Assembly (NCBI GenBank): GCA_002748415.1
Contig: PDSI01000111.1
Location: 1 to 42,057, forward strand
DNA length: 42,057 nt
Direction: 5' to 3'
From: Micrococcales bacterium
GTDB lineage: Bacteria; Actinomycetota; Actinomycetes; Actinomycetales; CAWJMD01
This document shows, piece by piece, positions 24,718 through 33,195 of this stretch (its first letter is position 1; the number at the start of each line of letters is the position of its first letter). The notes beneath the pieces are model-generated. The model did no database searches, was not told the DNA's origin, and saw nothing but the letters and a program-made list of their open reading frames with translations. The translations under genes were made by a program, and so were the position numbers.

Positions 24718-25323
24718 TCACTGGGACAACAACCGCGGATCGGCCAGCAGCGGCGGCGGCTCGTCGTCGATCTCCACGGTCAGCGGTTCCGGCGCGCTGC
24801 CGGCCAGCCGGGCCGCCCGGACCAGCCGTTTGCGCCGCACCACCTGCGCGTCCAGCACGGCGGAGTTGTGGAACCGCCGCGCCATCTGCGCCCGTTGCGC
24901 CGCGGCGGCCAGCGGAGGCAGCGCCCACCAGTGCGGATCGGCCAGGTCGGCGTCCTGCATGTCCAACGTCGCCCGCAGCGCTTGGGACAGTTCACTTTCG
25001 GCCTGCTCGACGTGAGAGTCCTTGTCGGCCAGCCGGGACCAGGCGTCCGGCTGGAGCACCCGCATCGCGTCCCGTTCCTGACCGGCCCACAGGGCGCGAG
25101 CCGACGCCTCGCCCAGCAACAACGAACTGGCCGGGTCGAGCGCCTGGCTGGTGGCCAGGTCACCGGCCGCACCGGCCCGGCGCACCAGTTGGCTGTCCAG
25201 CATGGCGCGAGCGTCCTCGACCCGGCGGTGCAACCGGTCCAGCCGTCTGGCCAGCCACAGCAGGTAGCCGAGCAATGCGGCCAGGGCAAGCAACACCAGC
25301 AGGGCGATCAGTGACGGACTCAT
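24718..25323 (-). CDS. LemA-like single-pass membrane protein (unknown)
   Basis: 201 aa. One N-terminal membrane helix ([20 protein letters not shown]) is followed by a long charged helical cytoplasmic or extracytoplasmic region ([20 protein letters not shown]). A later stretch, [20 protein letters not shown], recalls the A-R-x-x-Y-N-D-A-V motif of LemA proteins, but the match is partial. Start ATG 25323 is preferred because GGAAGG lies 5 nt upstream; a GTG two codons earlier overlaps that site. It stands between pimA and yebC, where some actinomycetes encode a Nudix gene and pdxT instead. Function not known. Confidence 0.78.
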   Translation of the reverse strand: MSPSLIALLVLLALAALLGYLLWLARRLDRLHRRVEDARAMLDSQLVRRAGAAGDLATSQALDPASSLLLGEASARALWAGQERDAMRVLQPDAWSRLADKDSHVEQAESELSQALRATLDMQDADLADPHWWALPPLAAAAQRAQMARRFHNSAVLDAQVVRRKRLVRAARLAGSAPEPLTVEIDDEPPPLLADPRLLSQ

Positions 25324-25402
25324 CGGCACCTTCCCGACGGCTCGGCAGGCGAACCCGGCCGCGCGCTACGGCTCCTCGAGGCACGCTCGCCCGGCCGCCC
25401 AC

Positions 25403-26506
25403 TCACGGCAACACTACGTCGTAGACCGCCAGGATGCGTGCGGTGACCACCGACCAGTCGAACCGGCGGGCAAGCAGTCCGGCTCTGGCAGCGAGAGCCT
25501 CGCGACCCGGCCGGTCGGCCAACAGTGCGCTCAGCCGGGCGGCCAACGCGTTCGGGTCGCCGGAGGGGAACAGGATCCCGCTGGAGCCGTCGTCGATGAC
25601 CCGGGTGAACGCGCCCAGGTCGCTGGCCAGCACGCAGGTGCCGGCACTCATCGCCTCCACCAGCACGATGCCGAACGATTCACCACCGGTCTGGGGAGCG
25701 ACGTACACGTCGACGGAAGCCAGGAGCGAACGCTTGGTCGGCTCGTCCACCGGCCCGAGGAACTCCACTCCGGCGGTGTGCTCGCCGAACCACGCCCGGA
25801 CCTGCGCCTGCTTGCCCCGCCCGGCGATGATCAACCGGGCCCGCGGATAGGTGGCCAGCACATCGCCCCAGGCCCGGGCCAGCACCGACAGGCCTTTGCG
25901 TGGTTCGTCGATCCGGCCCAGGAACGCGACGGTGGGTGCGTCGTCGGTGCCGGTGAAGCGCGATTGCGTTGCGGCGTAGGCGAAGTCGTCGCAAACCACG
26001 CCGTTGGGAATCACCACGGCGTCGCCGCCGAGGTGTTCGACCAGGGTACGCCGGGCATCCTCGCTGACCGCGATGCGGGCGCTGAGCTGTTCCAATGCCG
26101 GGCGTAGCAGCGGATGCACCGCCGACAGTGCCCTGGACCGCACGATCGAGGTGTGGAAGGTGGCCACCATCGGGCATTGCGCCTGTTGCAAGGCCAGCAG
26201 GGACAGGCTGGGGATCTGCGGTTCGTGCAGATGCACCAGGTCGAACCCGCCGCGTTCCAGCCAGCGGTGTACCCGGGTAGCGCTCAGTGGGCCGAAGCTG
26301 AGCCGGGCCACCGACCCGTTGTACGGTACGGCCAGCGCGCCGCCACCCCGGTCGACGAAATCCGGGACCGAGGTGTCGTCGTCGGCCGGAGCCAGCACCC
26401 GCACCTGGTGACCGCGCGCGATGAGCTGCCCGGCCAGGTCGTGCACGTGCAGTTGGACCCCGCCGGGCACGTCGAGGGAGTACGGGCACACCAACCCGAT
26501 CCTCAC
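25403..26506 (-). CDS. pimA: Phosphatidylinositol mannosyltransferase PimA
   Basis: 367 aa GT4 (GT-B fold) enzyme. PimA transfers the first mannose from GDP-mannose to the inositol of phosphatidylinositol on the inner membrane face. The start RIGLVCPYSLDVPGGVQLHV is the PimA signature. Residues matching those essential in mycobacterial PimA are visible: H118 (ATFHTS), R198 and K204 (GRIDEPRKGL), E276 and E284 (GGESFGIVLVEAM). The GTG start overlaps the patA stop (GTGA). Order thrS-HIT-pgsA-patA-pimA equals the mycobacterial one, supporting the assignment over a generic glycosyltransferase. Confidence 0.93.
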   Translation of the reverse strand: MRIGLVCPYSLDVPGGVQLHVHDLAGQLIARGHQVRVLAPADDDTSVPDFVDRGGGALAVPYNGSVARLSFGPLSATRVHRWLERGGFDLVHLHEPQIPSLSLLALQQAQCPMVATFHTSIVRSRALSAVHPLLRPALEQLSARIAVSEDARRTLVEHLGGDAVVIPNGVVCDDFAYAATQSRFTGTDDAPTVAFLGRIDEPRKGLSVLARAWGDVLATYPRARLIIAGRGKQAQVRAWFGEHTAGVEFLGPVDEPTKRSLLASVDVYVAPQTGGESFGIVLVEAMSAGTCVLASDLGAFTRVIDDGSSGILFPSGDPNALAARLSALLADRPGREALAARAGLLARRFDWSVVTARILAVYDVVLP

Positions 26507-27438
26507 GGGGCGCCCGCCCGGTCCCCGAGATCGGCACTGAAAACCCGTTGCAGCATGTGCCAGTCCTGGGGGTGCTCGGCGATGTCCTGCCCGAGCGCGT
26601 CGGCGCAGGCCTGGGTGGCCGCGAGCACTCGCGCGTCCCGGTTGCCCACCGGAGGCGGTACCGGTGGGTGGATCTTCAACACCAGCCGGTACCCGCTGCC
26701 GAACGGGCCGGCGGTCCCGTCCGGGATCCGTTCGTAGAACGTGCTGACCGGGAACAGGCTCCGGCCGGTGACGTCGGCCAGCATGGCCGGCCCCTTGGCC
26801 ATCCGTGCCGGGTGTCCGAGCAGATCGACCTGCAGCCCGGTGCTGGTCAGGTCCCGGTCCATCAGCAACGGGACGATGTGCCCGGCCCGCAGGTTGGCCA
26901 CCAGCGTGCCGAACAATCCTTCCTGGCCCAGCGGCAGGATCTGCATGCCCAACCCGGTGCGGAACCGCAGGAAGGCATCGTAGACCTGGGCCGGCTCCAG
27001 CCGTTCGGCCACCGTGGTCAACGGCCCCAGCTGCTGCACCCCCCAGGCGCCGACCAGGTCCCAGTTGCCCTGATGGGACAACCCCGCGACGACGCCGCGA
27101 CCGGAATCGACCTCAGCCCGCAGCGCCTCCAGCCCCTCGGTGCGGACCCCGGCGGCGATCTGCTGCGCAGTCCAGTCCGGTAACCGGAAGATGTCGACGT
27201 AGTAGCGCAGGTAGGAGCGCATCGCCTCGTTGGTGAGCTGGTCCAGCTGAGCTGGTGAGCGCTGGGGGGCGACCCGGCCGAGGTTGGCGCGCAGCCGCTG
27301 CACGCCCCGTCCACCGCGGCGGACGACGACCGGCGCGGCGGCATCGGCCAGCCGGTAGGCCGCCCGCGCGGGCAGCCGGCGAACCATCGACCATCCCCCC
27401 AGGTAAGCACCGACCTGGACCCGGTTGCGCAGGTTCAC
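26503..27438 (-). CDS. patA: Phosphatidylinositol mannoside acyltransferase PatA
   Basis: 311 aa, lauroyl/LpxL-HtrB-like acyltransferase. PatA acylates the mannose of PIM1 or PIM2 with palmitoyl-CoA. The catalytic HX4D motif is H122-Q-G-N-W-D127 (GLSHQGNWDLVG), close to the H126/D131 pair of mycobacterial PatA. LLMDRDLTSTGLQVDLLGHP is the second conserved block. Start is GTG 27438 overlapping the pgsA stop; in-frame sequence further upstream lies inside pgsA and is not real. It acts right after PimA, with which it is translationally coupled. Confidence 0.92.
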   Translation of the reverse strand: MNLRNRVQVGAYLGGWSMVRRLPARAAYRLADAAAPVVVRRGGRGVQRLRANLGRVAPQRSPAQLDQLTNEAMRSYLRYYVDIFRLPDWTAQQIAAGVRTEGLEALRAEVDSGRGVVAGLSHQGNWDLVGAWGVQQLGPLTTVAERLEPAQVYDAFLRFRTGLGMQILPLGQEGLFGTLVANLRAGHIVPLLMDRDLTSTGLQVDLLGHPARMAKGPAMLADVTGRSLFPVSTFYERIPDGTAGPFGSGYRLVLKIHPPVPPPVGNRDARVLAATQACADALGQDIAEHPQDWHMLQRVFSADLGDRAGAP

Positions 27439-28052
27439 GTTCGCCCCAGGGCCCGGGATTGTTGCAGCACGCCACGCATGCGTTGGGCCACGGTGACGGC
27501 GCTGGCCACCGCCAGCCCAGCGAGCGCGACGGCCAGCCACCCCACCGGCAACCCCAGGCCCACCAGCCCGGTGGCCACCAGCACCACGACGAGTCGCTCG
27601 GCCCGTTCCGCCGGTCCGCCCTTGCCGCTCATGCCGAGCCCCTCGGCGCGGGCCCGGGCGTAGGAGACCAGGAACGCCAGCACCAGGCACAGCAGCGCCA
27701 GCACAGCGGTGGGCCGGTGCGCGCCAGCACCTGTGAAGTACAGCACAAGGCCGCCGAAGATGGCCGCGTCGGCCACCCGGTCCAGGGTGGAGTCCAGGTA
27801 GGCGCCCCACACCGCGCTGCGGCCCTGCCGCCGGGCCATGATGCCGTCGATGCTGTCGGACAGCACGAACACCCCGATGACGATGACTCCGGCGAACAAC
27901 TGGCCGGCCGGGAACAGCAGCAGCGCGCCGGCGCACACACCGACGGTGCCGGTGACGGTGACCGCGTCCGGGGAAACCCCCAGCCTGAGCAGTTGCGCGG
28001 CCACGGGGGTGAACAGCCAGGCGGCAAAGGCGCGACCGTAAGTGTTGAGCAT
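27435..28052 (-). CDS. pgsA: Phosphatidylinositol phosphate synthase (CDP-alcohol phosphatidyltransferase)
   Basis: 205 aa membrane enzyme. It joins CDP-diacylglycerol and inositol-1-phosphate to phosphatidylinositol phosphate, feeding PimA. The CDP-OH-P signature D-x2-D-G-x2-A-R-x8-G-x3-D-x3-D is complete: D66, D69, G70, A73, R74, G83, D87, D91. Five or six membrane helices surround it. ATG 28052 (MLNTYGRAFAAW) is the chosen start; AGGAAC lies only 2 nt upstream, so initiation may be weak. Substrate is deduced from the pimA/patA context. Confidence 0.92.
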   Translation of the reverse strand: MLNTYGRAFAAWLFTPVAAQLLRLGVSPDAVTVTGTVGVCAGALLLFPAGQLFAGVIVIGVFVLSDSIDGIMARRQGRSAVWGAYLDSTLDRVADAAIFGGLVLYFTGAGAHRPTAVLALLCLVLAFLVSYARARAEGLGMSGKGGPAERAERLVVVLVATGLVGLGLPVGWLAVALAGLAVASAVTVAQRMRGVLQQSRALGRT

Positions 28053-28084
28053 GAGTTCCTGTCGATGACGTGTTTGCCAGTACC

Positions 28085-28690
28085 CTAGTTGCCGGCGCCC
28101 CGCTTGGCAGCCGGATCCGAGCCGGCAGGCCACGCGGCCGCCAGCAGCGCCCGCGACTGGGACAGCAGCATCGGCACGGCCTTGGCCTGGCCCACGATGG
28201 GCAGGAAGTTCGCGTCTCCTTCCCACCGGGGAACCACGTGCTGGTGCAGATGCGCGGCGATGCCGGCGCCGGCCACCGCGCCCTGGTTCATACCCAGGTT
28301 GAATCCGTGCGGGGCGGACACCGACCGCAGCACCCGCATCGCGGTCTGGGCCAGGGACGCCAGTTCCCGGGTCTCGGCCACCGTGAGATCGGGGTAGTCG
28401 GCGACGTGCCGCACCGGGCAGACCATCAAGTGACCGGGGTTGTACGGGTACAGGTTGAGCACCACGAAGCACACGGCGCCGCGGTGAATCACCAGGGCGT
28501 CCGCGTCGTCCTGGCTGGCTGCGGCCCGGCAGAACGGGCAGCCCTGGCCGGCATCGGCGTTCGGCGGTTTGTTCTCCCCGCCGATGTAGGCCATCCGGTG
28601 CGGGGTCCACAACCGCTGGAACGCGTCCGGCACTCCGGCCAGGCCGGCGGCATCGACCAGTTGCGGCGCATCGGCCTCGTGCTCACCCAT
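28085..28690 (-). CDS. HIT-family hydrolase/AP4A phosphorylase-like protein
   Basis: 201 aa. The histidine triad is H147-L-H149-Q-H151 (AAHLHQHVVPRW). A zinc pair C51-P-F-C54 precedes it, and LNLYPYNPGHLMVCPVRHV is the typical HIT core. The mycobacterial gene in the same place (Rv2613c) is a diadenosine tetraphosphate phosphorylase, and this protein has the same length and layout, so that activity is likely. Start ATG 28690 gives MGEHEADAPQLVDAAGL; a GTG three codons upstream is possible. It lies 64 bp after thrS and 32 bp before pgsA. Confidence 0.9.
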   Translation of the reverse strand: MGEHEADAPQLVDAAGLAGVPDAFQRLWTPHRMAYIGGENKPPNADAGQGCPFCRAAASQDDADALVIHRGAVCFVVLNLYPYNPGHLMVCPVRHVADYPDLTVAETRELASLAQTAMRVLRSVSAPHGFNLGMNQGAVAGAGIAAHLHQHVVPRWEGDANFLPIVGQAKAVPMLLSQSRALLAAAWPAGSDPAAKRGAGN

Positions 28691-28754
28691 GCCCACCGTT
28701 ATACCGACTCGAGGGGTGCGCACACGAGCAGGTGAACCCGGCTCACCGGCCCGG

Positions 28755-30794
28755 TTACACCTGGACCCGGTCCCGGACCGCCGCGACGATGCGGCGCACC
28801 GCATCGGCCACCGGGACCTGGTTGTCCTGAGTACCGTCCCGGAACCGGAACGACACCGCCCCGGCGTCCGCGTCCTCACCACCCGCGATGAGGATGAACG
28901 GGATCTTCGCGGTGGTGTGTGTACGGATCTTCTTGGGCATCCGGTCCGCGCCGGCATCCACCTCCACCCGGATCCCTTCGGCCCGTAGCTGGGCCGCGAC
29001 GTCCTCCAGGTAGGGCACGAACGCCTCGGCCACCGGCACGCACACCACCTGCACCGGCGCCAGCCACGGCGGAAACGCGCCGGCGTAGTGCTCCACCAGG
29101 ACGCCGAGGAACCGCTCGATGGACCCGAACAGGGCTCGGTGGATCATCACCGGCCGCTGCCGGCTGCCGTCCGCGGCGGTGTACTGCAGGTCGAAGCGCT
29201 CGGGCAGGTTGAAATCCAGCTGGATGGTGGACATCTGCCAGGTGCGGCCGATCGCATCCTGAGCCTGCACGGAGATCTTGGGCCCGTAGAACGCGGCGCC
29301 GCCGGGGTCGGGCACCAGCTGCAGCCCGGAGGCGACCGCGACCTCTTCCAGCACCTGGGTCGCCTCGGCCCAGGTGTCCTCGTCACCGACGAACTTCTCC
29401 GGGTTCTTGGTGGACAGCTCCAGGTAGAAGTCCTCCAGGCCGTAATCGGCCAGCAAGCCGAGCACGAACCGCAGCAGGCTGGCCAGCTCGTCGCGCATCT
29501 GGTCGCGGGTGCAGTAGATGTGCGCGTCGTCCTGGGTGAACCCGCGGGCCCTGGTCAGCCCGTGCACCACCCCGGACTTCTCGTTGCGGTACACGGTGCC
29601 GAACTCGAACAGCCGTAACGGCAGTTCCCGGTAGGAACGGCCACGCGAGGCGAAGATCAGGTTGTGCATCGGGCAGTTCATCGGCTTGAGGTAGTAGTCC
29701 TGGCCCTGTTTGCGCAGCTGCCCGTCCGTGTCGCGTTCCTCGTCCAGGTGCATCGGCGGGTACATGCCGTCGGCGTACCAGTCCAGGTGCCCTGAGACCT
29801 GGAACAACTGGGCCTTGGTGATATGCGGGGTGTTGACGAAGGAGTACCCCTCTTGCACGTGCCGGCGCCGGGCGTAGTTCTCCATCTCCATGCGCAGCAT
29901 GCCGCCCTTGGGGTGGAACACCGACAGGCCGGAGCCGATCTCGTCCGGGAAGGAGAACAGGTCCAGCTCGGCACCCAGCCTGCGATGGTCGCGCCGCTGC
30001 GCCTCCGCGATGCGCTCGGTGTACGCGAGCAGGGCCTCTTTGCTCGGCCACGCGGTGCCGTAGATGCGCTGCAGCTGCGGGTTCTTCTCGCTGCTCCGCC
30101 AGTAGGCCGCGGCGGTGCGGGTGATCGCGAAGCCGTTGCCGATGTACTTGGTGGTGGGCAAGTGCGGACCCCGGCACAGGTCCTTCCAAGCGGTCGAGTC
30201 GTCCCGGTTGAGGTTGTCGTAGATGGTCAGTTCGCCGTCTCCGATCTCGACGGAAGCGCCCTCCGCGGCCTGTTCGGTGTCGGTGGCCGACCCGCCCTTG
30301 AGGCCGATGAGCTCCAGTTTGTACGGCTCGTCGGCCAGCTCCTCGCGGGCCTGTTCCTCGCTGACCGGACGGCGGGAGAACCGCTGCCCGGATTTCACGA
30401 TCCGGGCCATCGCTTTCTCCAGTCTCTTGGTATCGGCGGGTGTGAACGGCCCGGCGACATCGAAGTCGTAGTAGAACCCGTCCCGGACCGGCGGCCCGAT
30501 GCCGAGCTTGGCGCCCGGGAAGGTGTCCTGGACCGCCTGGGCCAGCACATGCGCACACGAGTGCCGCAACACGGCCAGACCGTCATCGGAGCCCATGGTG
30601 ACCAGCTCGACGACGTCACCGTCGGCCAGGGGTGCGTCCAGGTCGTGCAACTGTCCGTTCACCCGGGCCACCACGATCGCGTCCGGCCCTCGACGGGCAA
30701 CTTGCTCGGCGCTCAGCAGCCCGGCAGTCGTCGTACCTGGGGAAACGTCCTGGTGAGGCTGCCCGTCGACCGTGACGCTGATGGGTGCTGACAC
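28755..30794 (-). CDS. thrS: Threonyl-tRNA synthetase
   Basis: 679 aa class II synthetase, full length. An N-terminal TGS domain (residues 1-65) leads to the editing domain with H78-x3-H82 ([13 protein letters not shown]). The catalytic core has the zinc Cys in [20 protein letters not shown], motif 2 ([20 protein letters not shown], then [13 protein letters not shown]) and motif 3 near [20 protein letters not shown]. The C-terminal anticodon domain ends the protein. GTG start is preceded by AGGGAGA. It is first of the thrS-to-ruvC gene run; a 362-bp leader with repeated hairpins lies upstream. Confidence 0.97.
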   Translation of the reverse strand: MSAPISVTVDGQPHQDVSPGTTTAGLLSAEQVARRGPDAIVVARVNGQLHDLDAPLADGDVVELVTMGSDDGLAVLRHSCAHVLAQAVQDTFPGAKLGIGPPVRDGFYYDFDVAGPFTPADTKRLEKAMARIVKSGQRFSRRPVSEEQAREELADEPYKLELIGLKGGSATDTEQAAEGASVEIGDGELTIYDNLNRDDSTAWKDLCRGPHLPTTKYIGNGFAITRTAAAYWRSSEKNPQLQRIYGTAWPSKEALLAYTERIAEAQRRDHRRLGAELDLFSFPDEIGSGLSVFHPKGGMLRMEMENYARRRHVQEGYSFVNTPHITKAQLFQVSGHLDWYADGMYPPMHLDEERDTDGQLRKQGQDYYLKPMNCPMHNLIFASRGRSYRELPLRLFEFGTVYRNEKSGVVHGLTRARGFTQDDAHIYCTRDQMRDELASLLRFVLGLLADYGLEDFYLELSTKNPEKFVGDEDTWAEATQVLEEVAVASGLQLVPDPGGAAFYGPKISVQAQDAIGRTWQMSTIQLDFNLPERFDLQYTAADGSRQRPVMIHRALFGSIERFLGVLVEHYAGAFPPWLAPVQVVCVPVAEAFVPYLEDVAAQLRAEGIRVEVDAGADRMPKKIRTHTTAKIPFILIAGGEDADAGAVSFRFRDGTQDNQVPVADAVRRIVAAVRDRVQV

Positions 30795-31156
30795 CTGTTC
30801 TCCCTTGCGCTGTTTTCGATCTGTCTTCTGGTCTGATCTGTTCGTCTCGGCTGATCATGCTCAGCCGATCTTGTCCTGTTCAGCTGATCCTGCTCAGCCG
30901 GTCCTGCCCGGCCGAGTCCGTTCCCGGCCGGCCCGCGCGCCCTACCCCGTCCCGGGCCTGGAACGTGCCTCACCGATCCCTCCGGGCCAGGTTACTGTAG
31001 GTGATGGGAGTGCTGACACGCTGGTCCGCTCGGGTGATTCGCAGCGACAGGCTGCGAGGCGCGAGGCGAGTGGGGGAGGAATCGCCTATGGGCGATCGGA
31101 TGGGACGCGCCGCCGGAAATCCGGATTGCGAATCGCGATCACGCTGAGTGAATGGG
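30795..31156 (-). promoter_or_regulatory. Upstream region of thrS with tandem degenerate hairpins
   Basis: There is no gene in this 362-bp stretch. On the thrS strand a hairpin with a perfect 7-bp stem (30848-30867) is followed by an imperfect copy (30881-30900); the two are offset by 33 bp (CTGATC at 30851 and 30884), with a partial copy near 30833. Together they lie 50-110 nt before the thrS start and would be in its leader RNA. No T-box features are evident. TACAGT (30994-30999 on the - strand) could be a -10 element, but no good -35 is visible. Confidence 0.4.
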
Positions 31157-31228
31157 TGGGCGATACTGGGTTCGAACCAGTGACCTCCTCGGTGTGAACG
31201 AGGCGCTCTACCACTGAGCCAATCGCCC
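31157..31228 (-). tRNA. tRNA-Val (CAC)
   Basis: On the - strand a complete cloverleaf: acceptor GGGCGAT paired with ATCGCCC, D arm GCTCAGTGGTAGAGC, anticodon stem CCTCG/CGAGG with loop TTCACAC (anticodon CAC), T arm CTGGTTCGAACCCAG. CCA is not encoded. 72 nt. Confidence 0.96.
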
Positions 31229-31306
31229 GATGCGGGGCACAATCGTACCCGATCCCGGCAGTTCCCGTGACCAGGTCATCTCGAGCGGTTCGCCGGGCGG
31301 CAGCCC

Positions 31307-31777
31307 TCACTCGGCGACGCCGACCCCCGGTAGCACGCGGAGCACGTCGATGAACCACTGCGGCAACCAGCCAGGCACTCCGGAGATGATCAGCGCCAGC
31401 CACATCGTTGCGAGCACCAGCACCACCACAGCGCCGGTGGCGAGCATTCGCAGCCACGGCGGGTACTGCTCGGCCCAGCCGACGAAAGCGTGGAACCAGT
31501 GCTCCGCACGGACCCGCAGCCGCCTGGCCCATTCGAATTCCGTAGATAAAACGGCCAAGCCAACCAGCGCGAGCGGAATCCCACCCGGCCCCGGCAACCA
31601 CCCGGTGGCCGCCGCGAGCAGCATCAGGCACCCACCGAGCAGTCCCACACCTACCCGGTAGGGACCGCGGGTGCGCCTGTTCCCTCGCAACCGGTGCCGC
31701 CATCGCCACGTCTGCGGGTCCCAGCGGCGTCGGTGCACACCGGACCGCGTGCTCCTCGTCGTGGGGTGGTCGGGCAC
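31307..31777 (-). CDS. PGPGW-motif transmembrane protein (TIGR02611-like)
   Basis: 156 aa. A basic N-terminal 40 residues (Arg-rich) precede two or three membrane helices. TGWLPGPGGIPLALVGLAVL and the following STEFEWARRLR contain the P-G-P-G-x-P/W core that names this actinobacterial family of unknown function. A second hydrophobic segment (MLATGAVVVLVLATMWLALI) follows an amphipathic linker. Starts with GTG (VPDHPTT read as Met). It stands alone between tRNA-Val and the ssgA-like gene, divergent from the latter. Confidence 0.8.
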   Translation of the reverse strand: MPDHPTTRSTRSGVHRRRWDPQTWRWRHRLRGNRRTRGPYRVGVGLLGGCLMLLAAATGWLPGPGGIPLALVGLAVLSTEFEWARRLRVRAEHWFHAFVGWAEQYPPWLRMLATGAVVVLVLATMWLALIISGVPGWLPQWFIDVLRVLPGVGVAE

Positions 31778-32208
31778 ACCTACATATTCTGTTACACCCG
31801 CCCGTAGCGGAAGAGCCGCCGGCTGCTCTCTCCGCCGCGATCACAGTAATAGTGCTCTGCGTAGTCGGGCGTACGCTCGGTGTTGCCGCCCGGGGGCACC
31901 TCGGCCCTGCCGCACGACCAGCTGACAGACCGCAGAGCCACCTGGCAGCGAGCCGGGCCGGCCGCCCCGCGGTGGTGGTGACGGCGGGCCGGCTAATCAC
32001 TGCGCGTATCCACGAGCGATCCACTTCAGGAACTTCACCGCTTTTGTACGCTTAGATGCGTAGGGGAATATTGGGTGAACCATGGGGGCAGCGTGCGGAG
32101 CGACACCAGACCATCATCGGTTTCCGTCAGCGCACTTTCACGGTATGACTGCTGTAGACGTTCCGCACCGCGCCGCTCACCCCGGCCGCGCCCACGCTAG
32201 GAGACCAG
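31778..32208. other. 431-bp divergent intergenic region upstream of the ssgA-like gene
   Basis: This stretch separates the PGPGW gene (-) from the ssgA-like gene (+), so promoters for both should lie here. It contains an A/T-richer patch around 32035-32085 (TTTTGTACGC, then GGGGAATATTGGG) that stands out in this GC-rich DNA, but I could not match it to a sigma consensus with confidence. No gene is evident. A ribosome site (AGGAGA) precedes the ssgA-like ATG. Confidence 0.4.
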
Positions 32209-32646
32209 ATGAGCAACCAGCCATCGGTGGACATCGACAGCTCAGTCCAGCTGCGCTTGCTGGTCCCGCACCAGACCCCGCGCTCCCTATCGGCGGTGCT
32301 GCGCTACCGGTCCACTGATCCGTTCGCGGTCACCGTGAGCTTCACCGGATCCGGTGATGCGGTGGAATGGGTCTTCGCCAGAGACCTGCTGCTGACCGCC
32401 CTCGCCGAGGGTCACTGCGGCGACGGCGACGTCCGGGTCCGGCTGCTGATCCCGCCGGGCTGCGGACCGGCCGATGCGCTGGCGATGCGGATCACTCTGG
32501 CTTCCCCGGACGGGCACGCCGAGATCGAGGCGGACGTCTGCGACTTCCGGATGTTCCTCGACCGTGCCCTCGGCGTGGTCCCGGCCGGCAACGAGTACCG
32601 ATTCGTCGACGTCGACGCCGAGCTGGCCCTGCTGCTCGCGGAGTAG
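32209..32646 (+). CDS. SsgA-family sporulation/cell division regulator (SALP, SsgB-like)
   Basis: 145 aa, normal for SsgA-like proteins. Diagnostic stretches are LRYRSTDPFAVTVSFTGSGD, VEWVFARDLLLTAL, GDVRVRLLIPP and FRMFLDRALGVVPAGNEYRF. These proteins occur only in morphologically complex actinomycetes; SsgB recruits FtsZ to sporulation septa, and others act in spore wall and cell division control. The subtype cannot be fixed from sequence alone. Monocistronic, with its own upstream region and a stem-loop after its stop. Confidence 0.93.
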   Translation: MSNQPSVDIDSSVQLRLLVPHQTPRSLSAVLRYRSTDPFAVTVSFTGSGDAVEWVFARDLLLTALAEGHCGDGDVRVRLLIPPGCGPADALAMRITLASPDGHAEIEADVCDFRMFLDRALGVVPAGNEYRFVDVDAELALLLAE

Positions 32647-32654
32647 GGCGCGCC

Positions 32655-32708
32655 CCACCGGTCGTGTGTTTCGCCCCTTCGGCGGGCAAACGCACACCGG
32701 ATCGGTGG
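32655..32708 (+). terminator. Long imperfect stem-loop after the ssgA-like gene
   Basis: Outer arms CCACCG (32655-32660) and CGGTGG (32703-32708) enclose an inner, bulged stem (GTGTGTTT with AAACGCAC, and CGCC with GGCG) around the loop near 32676-32680. No T-tract. It starts 9 nt after the stop and probably ends that transcript before the tRNA cluster. Confidence 0.5.
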
Positions 32709-32795
32709 GTTGGACTCGAACAGGTCCGACCGGATACGATTCTGGACGCGCTTGACCGGGGTTCCCCGGTCGGTCGCCGGTAGGTTTCCGGTCAT

Positions 32796-32868
32796 GCGGA
32801 CGTAGCTCAGTTGGTAGAGCATCACCTTGCCAAGGTGAGGGTCGCGGGTTCGAGTCCCGTCGTCCGCT
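32796..32868 (+). tRNA. tRNA-Gly (GCC)
   Basis: Full cloverleaf: acceptor GCGGACG with CGTCCGC, D arm GCTCAGTTGGTAGAGC, anticodon stem TCACC/GGTGA with loop TTGCCAA (anticodon GCC), T arm GCGGGTTCGAGTCCCGT. Discriminator T at 32868; CCA not encoded. First of a Gly-Cys-Val cluster. Confidence 0.97.
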
Positions 32869-32891
32869 CGCAGTAGAGCTCCTACTCCTCG

Positions 32892-32961
32892 GTGGAGTGG
32901 CCGAGAGGCGAGGCAACGGCCTGCAAAGCCGTCTACACGGGTTCAAATCCCGTCTCCACCT
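32892..32961 (+). tRNA. tRNA-Cys (GCA)
   Basis: Acceptor GGTGGAG with CTCCACC, anticodon stem ACGGC/GCCGT with loop CTGCAAA (anticodon GCA), T arm ACGGGTTCAAATCCCGT. About 70 nt, the short form common for tRNA-Cys. Discriminator T; CCA not encoded. 23 nt after tRNA-Gly. Confidence 0.96.
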
Positions 32962-33000
32962 CGAAGGCCCGGGTCGTCCGCGGCCGAACCACCCGGTTAC

Positions 33001-33075
33001 GGGCGATTGGCGCAGTGGTAGCGCGCTTCCTTGACACGGAAGAGGTCACTGGTTCGATCCCAGTATCGCCCACCA
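33001..33075 (+). tRNA. tRNA-Val (GAC)
   Basis: Acceptor GGGCGAT with ATCGCCC, anticodon stem CTTCC/GGAAG with loop TTGACAC (anticodon GAC), T arm CTGGTTCGATCCCAG. Unlike its neighbours, it is followed by an encoded CCA (33073-33075). Its body is nearly identical to the tRNA-Val (CAC) on the opposite strand 1.8 kb away. Confidence 0.97.
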
Positions 33076-33151
33076 CCCGCACGAGCCCCTCGTTCTACCT
33101 GGCAGCCCACGAGGCCGAGGCGCCCACCCCAGAGCAAGGCGCAACGACATC

Positions 33152-33173
33152 GGCCCCCGGTTTCCCGGGGGCC
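33152..33173. terminator. GC-rich hairpin between tRNA-Val and the roadblock gene
   Basis: A perfect 9-bp stem pairs 33152-33160 (GGCCCCCGG) with 33165-33173 around loop TTTC. It sits between two convergent genes, 77 nt after the tRNA cluster and 23 nt after (downstream of) the roadblock stop on the other strand, so it can serve both. No T-tract. Confidence 0.75.
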
Positions 33174-33195
33174 ATCACGACGACCTGTGTTGAGG

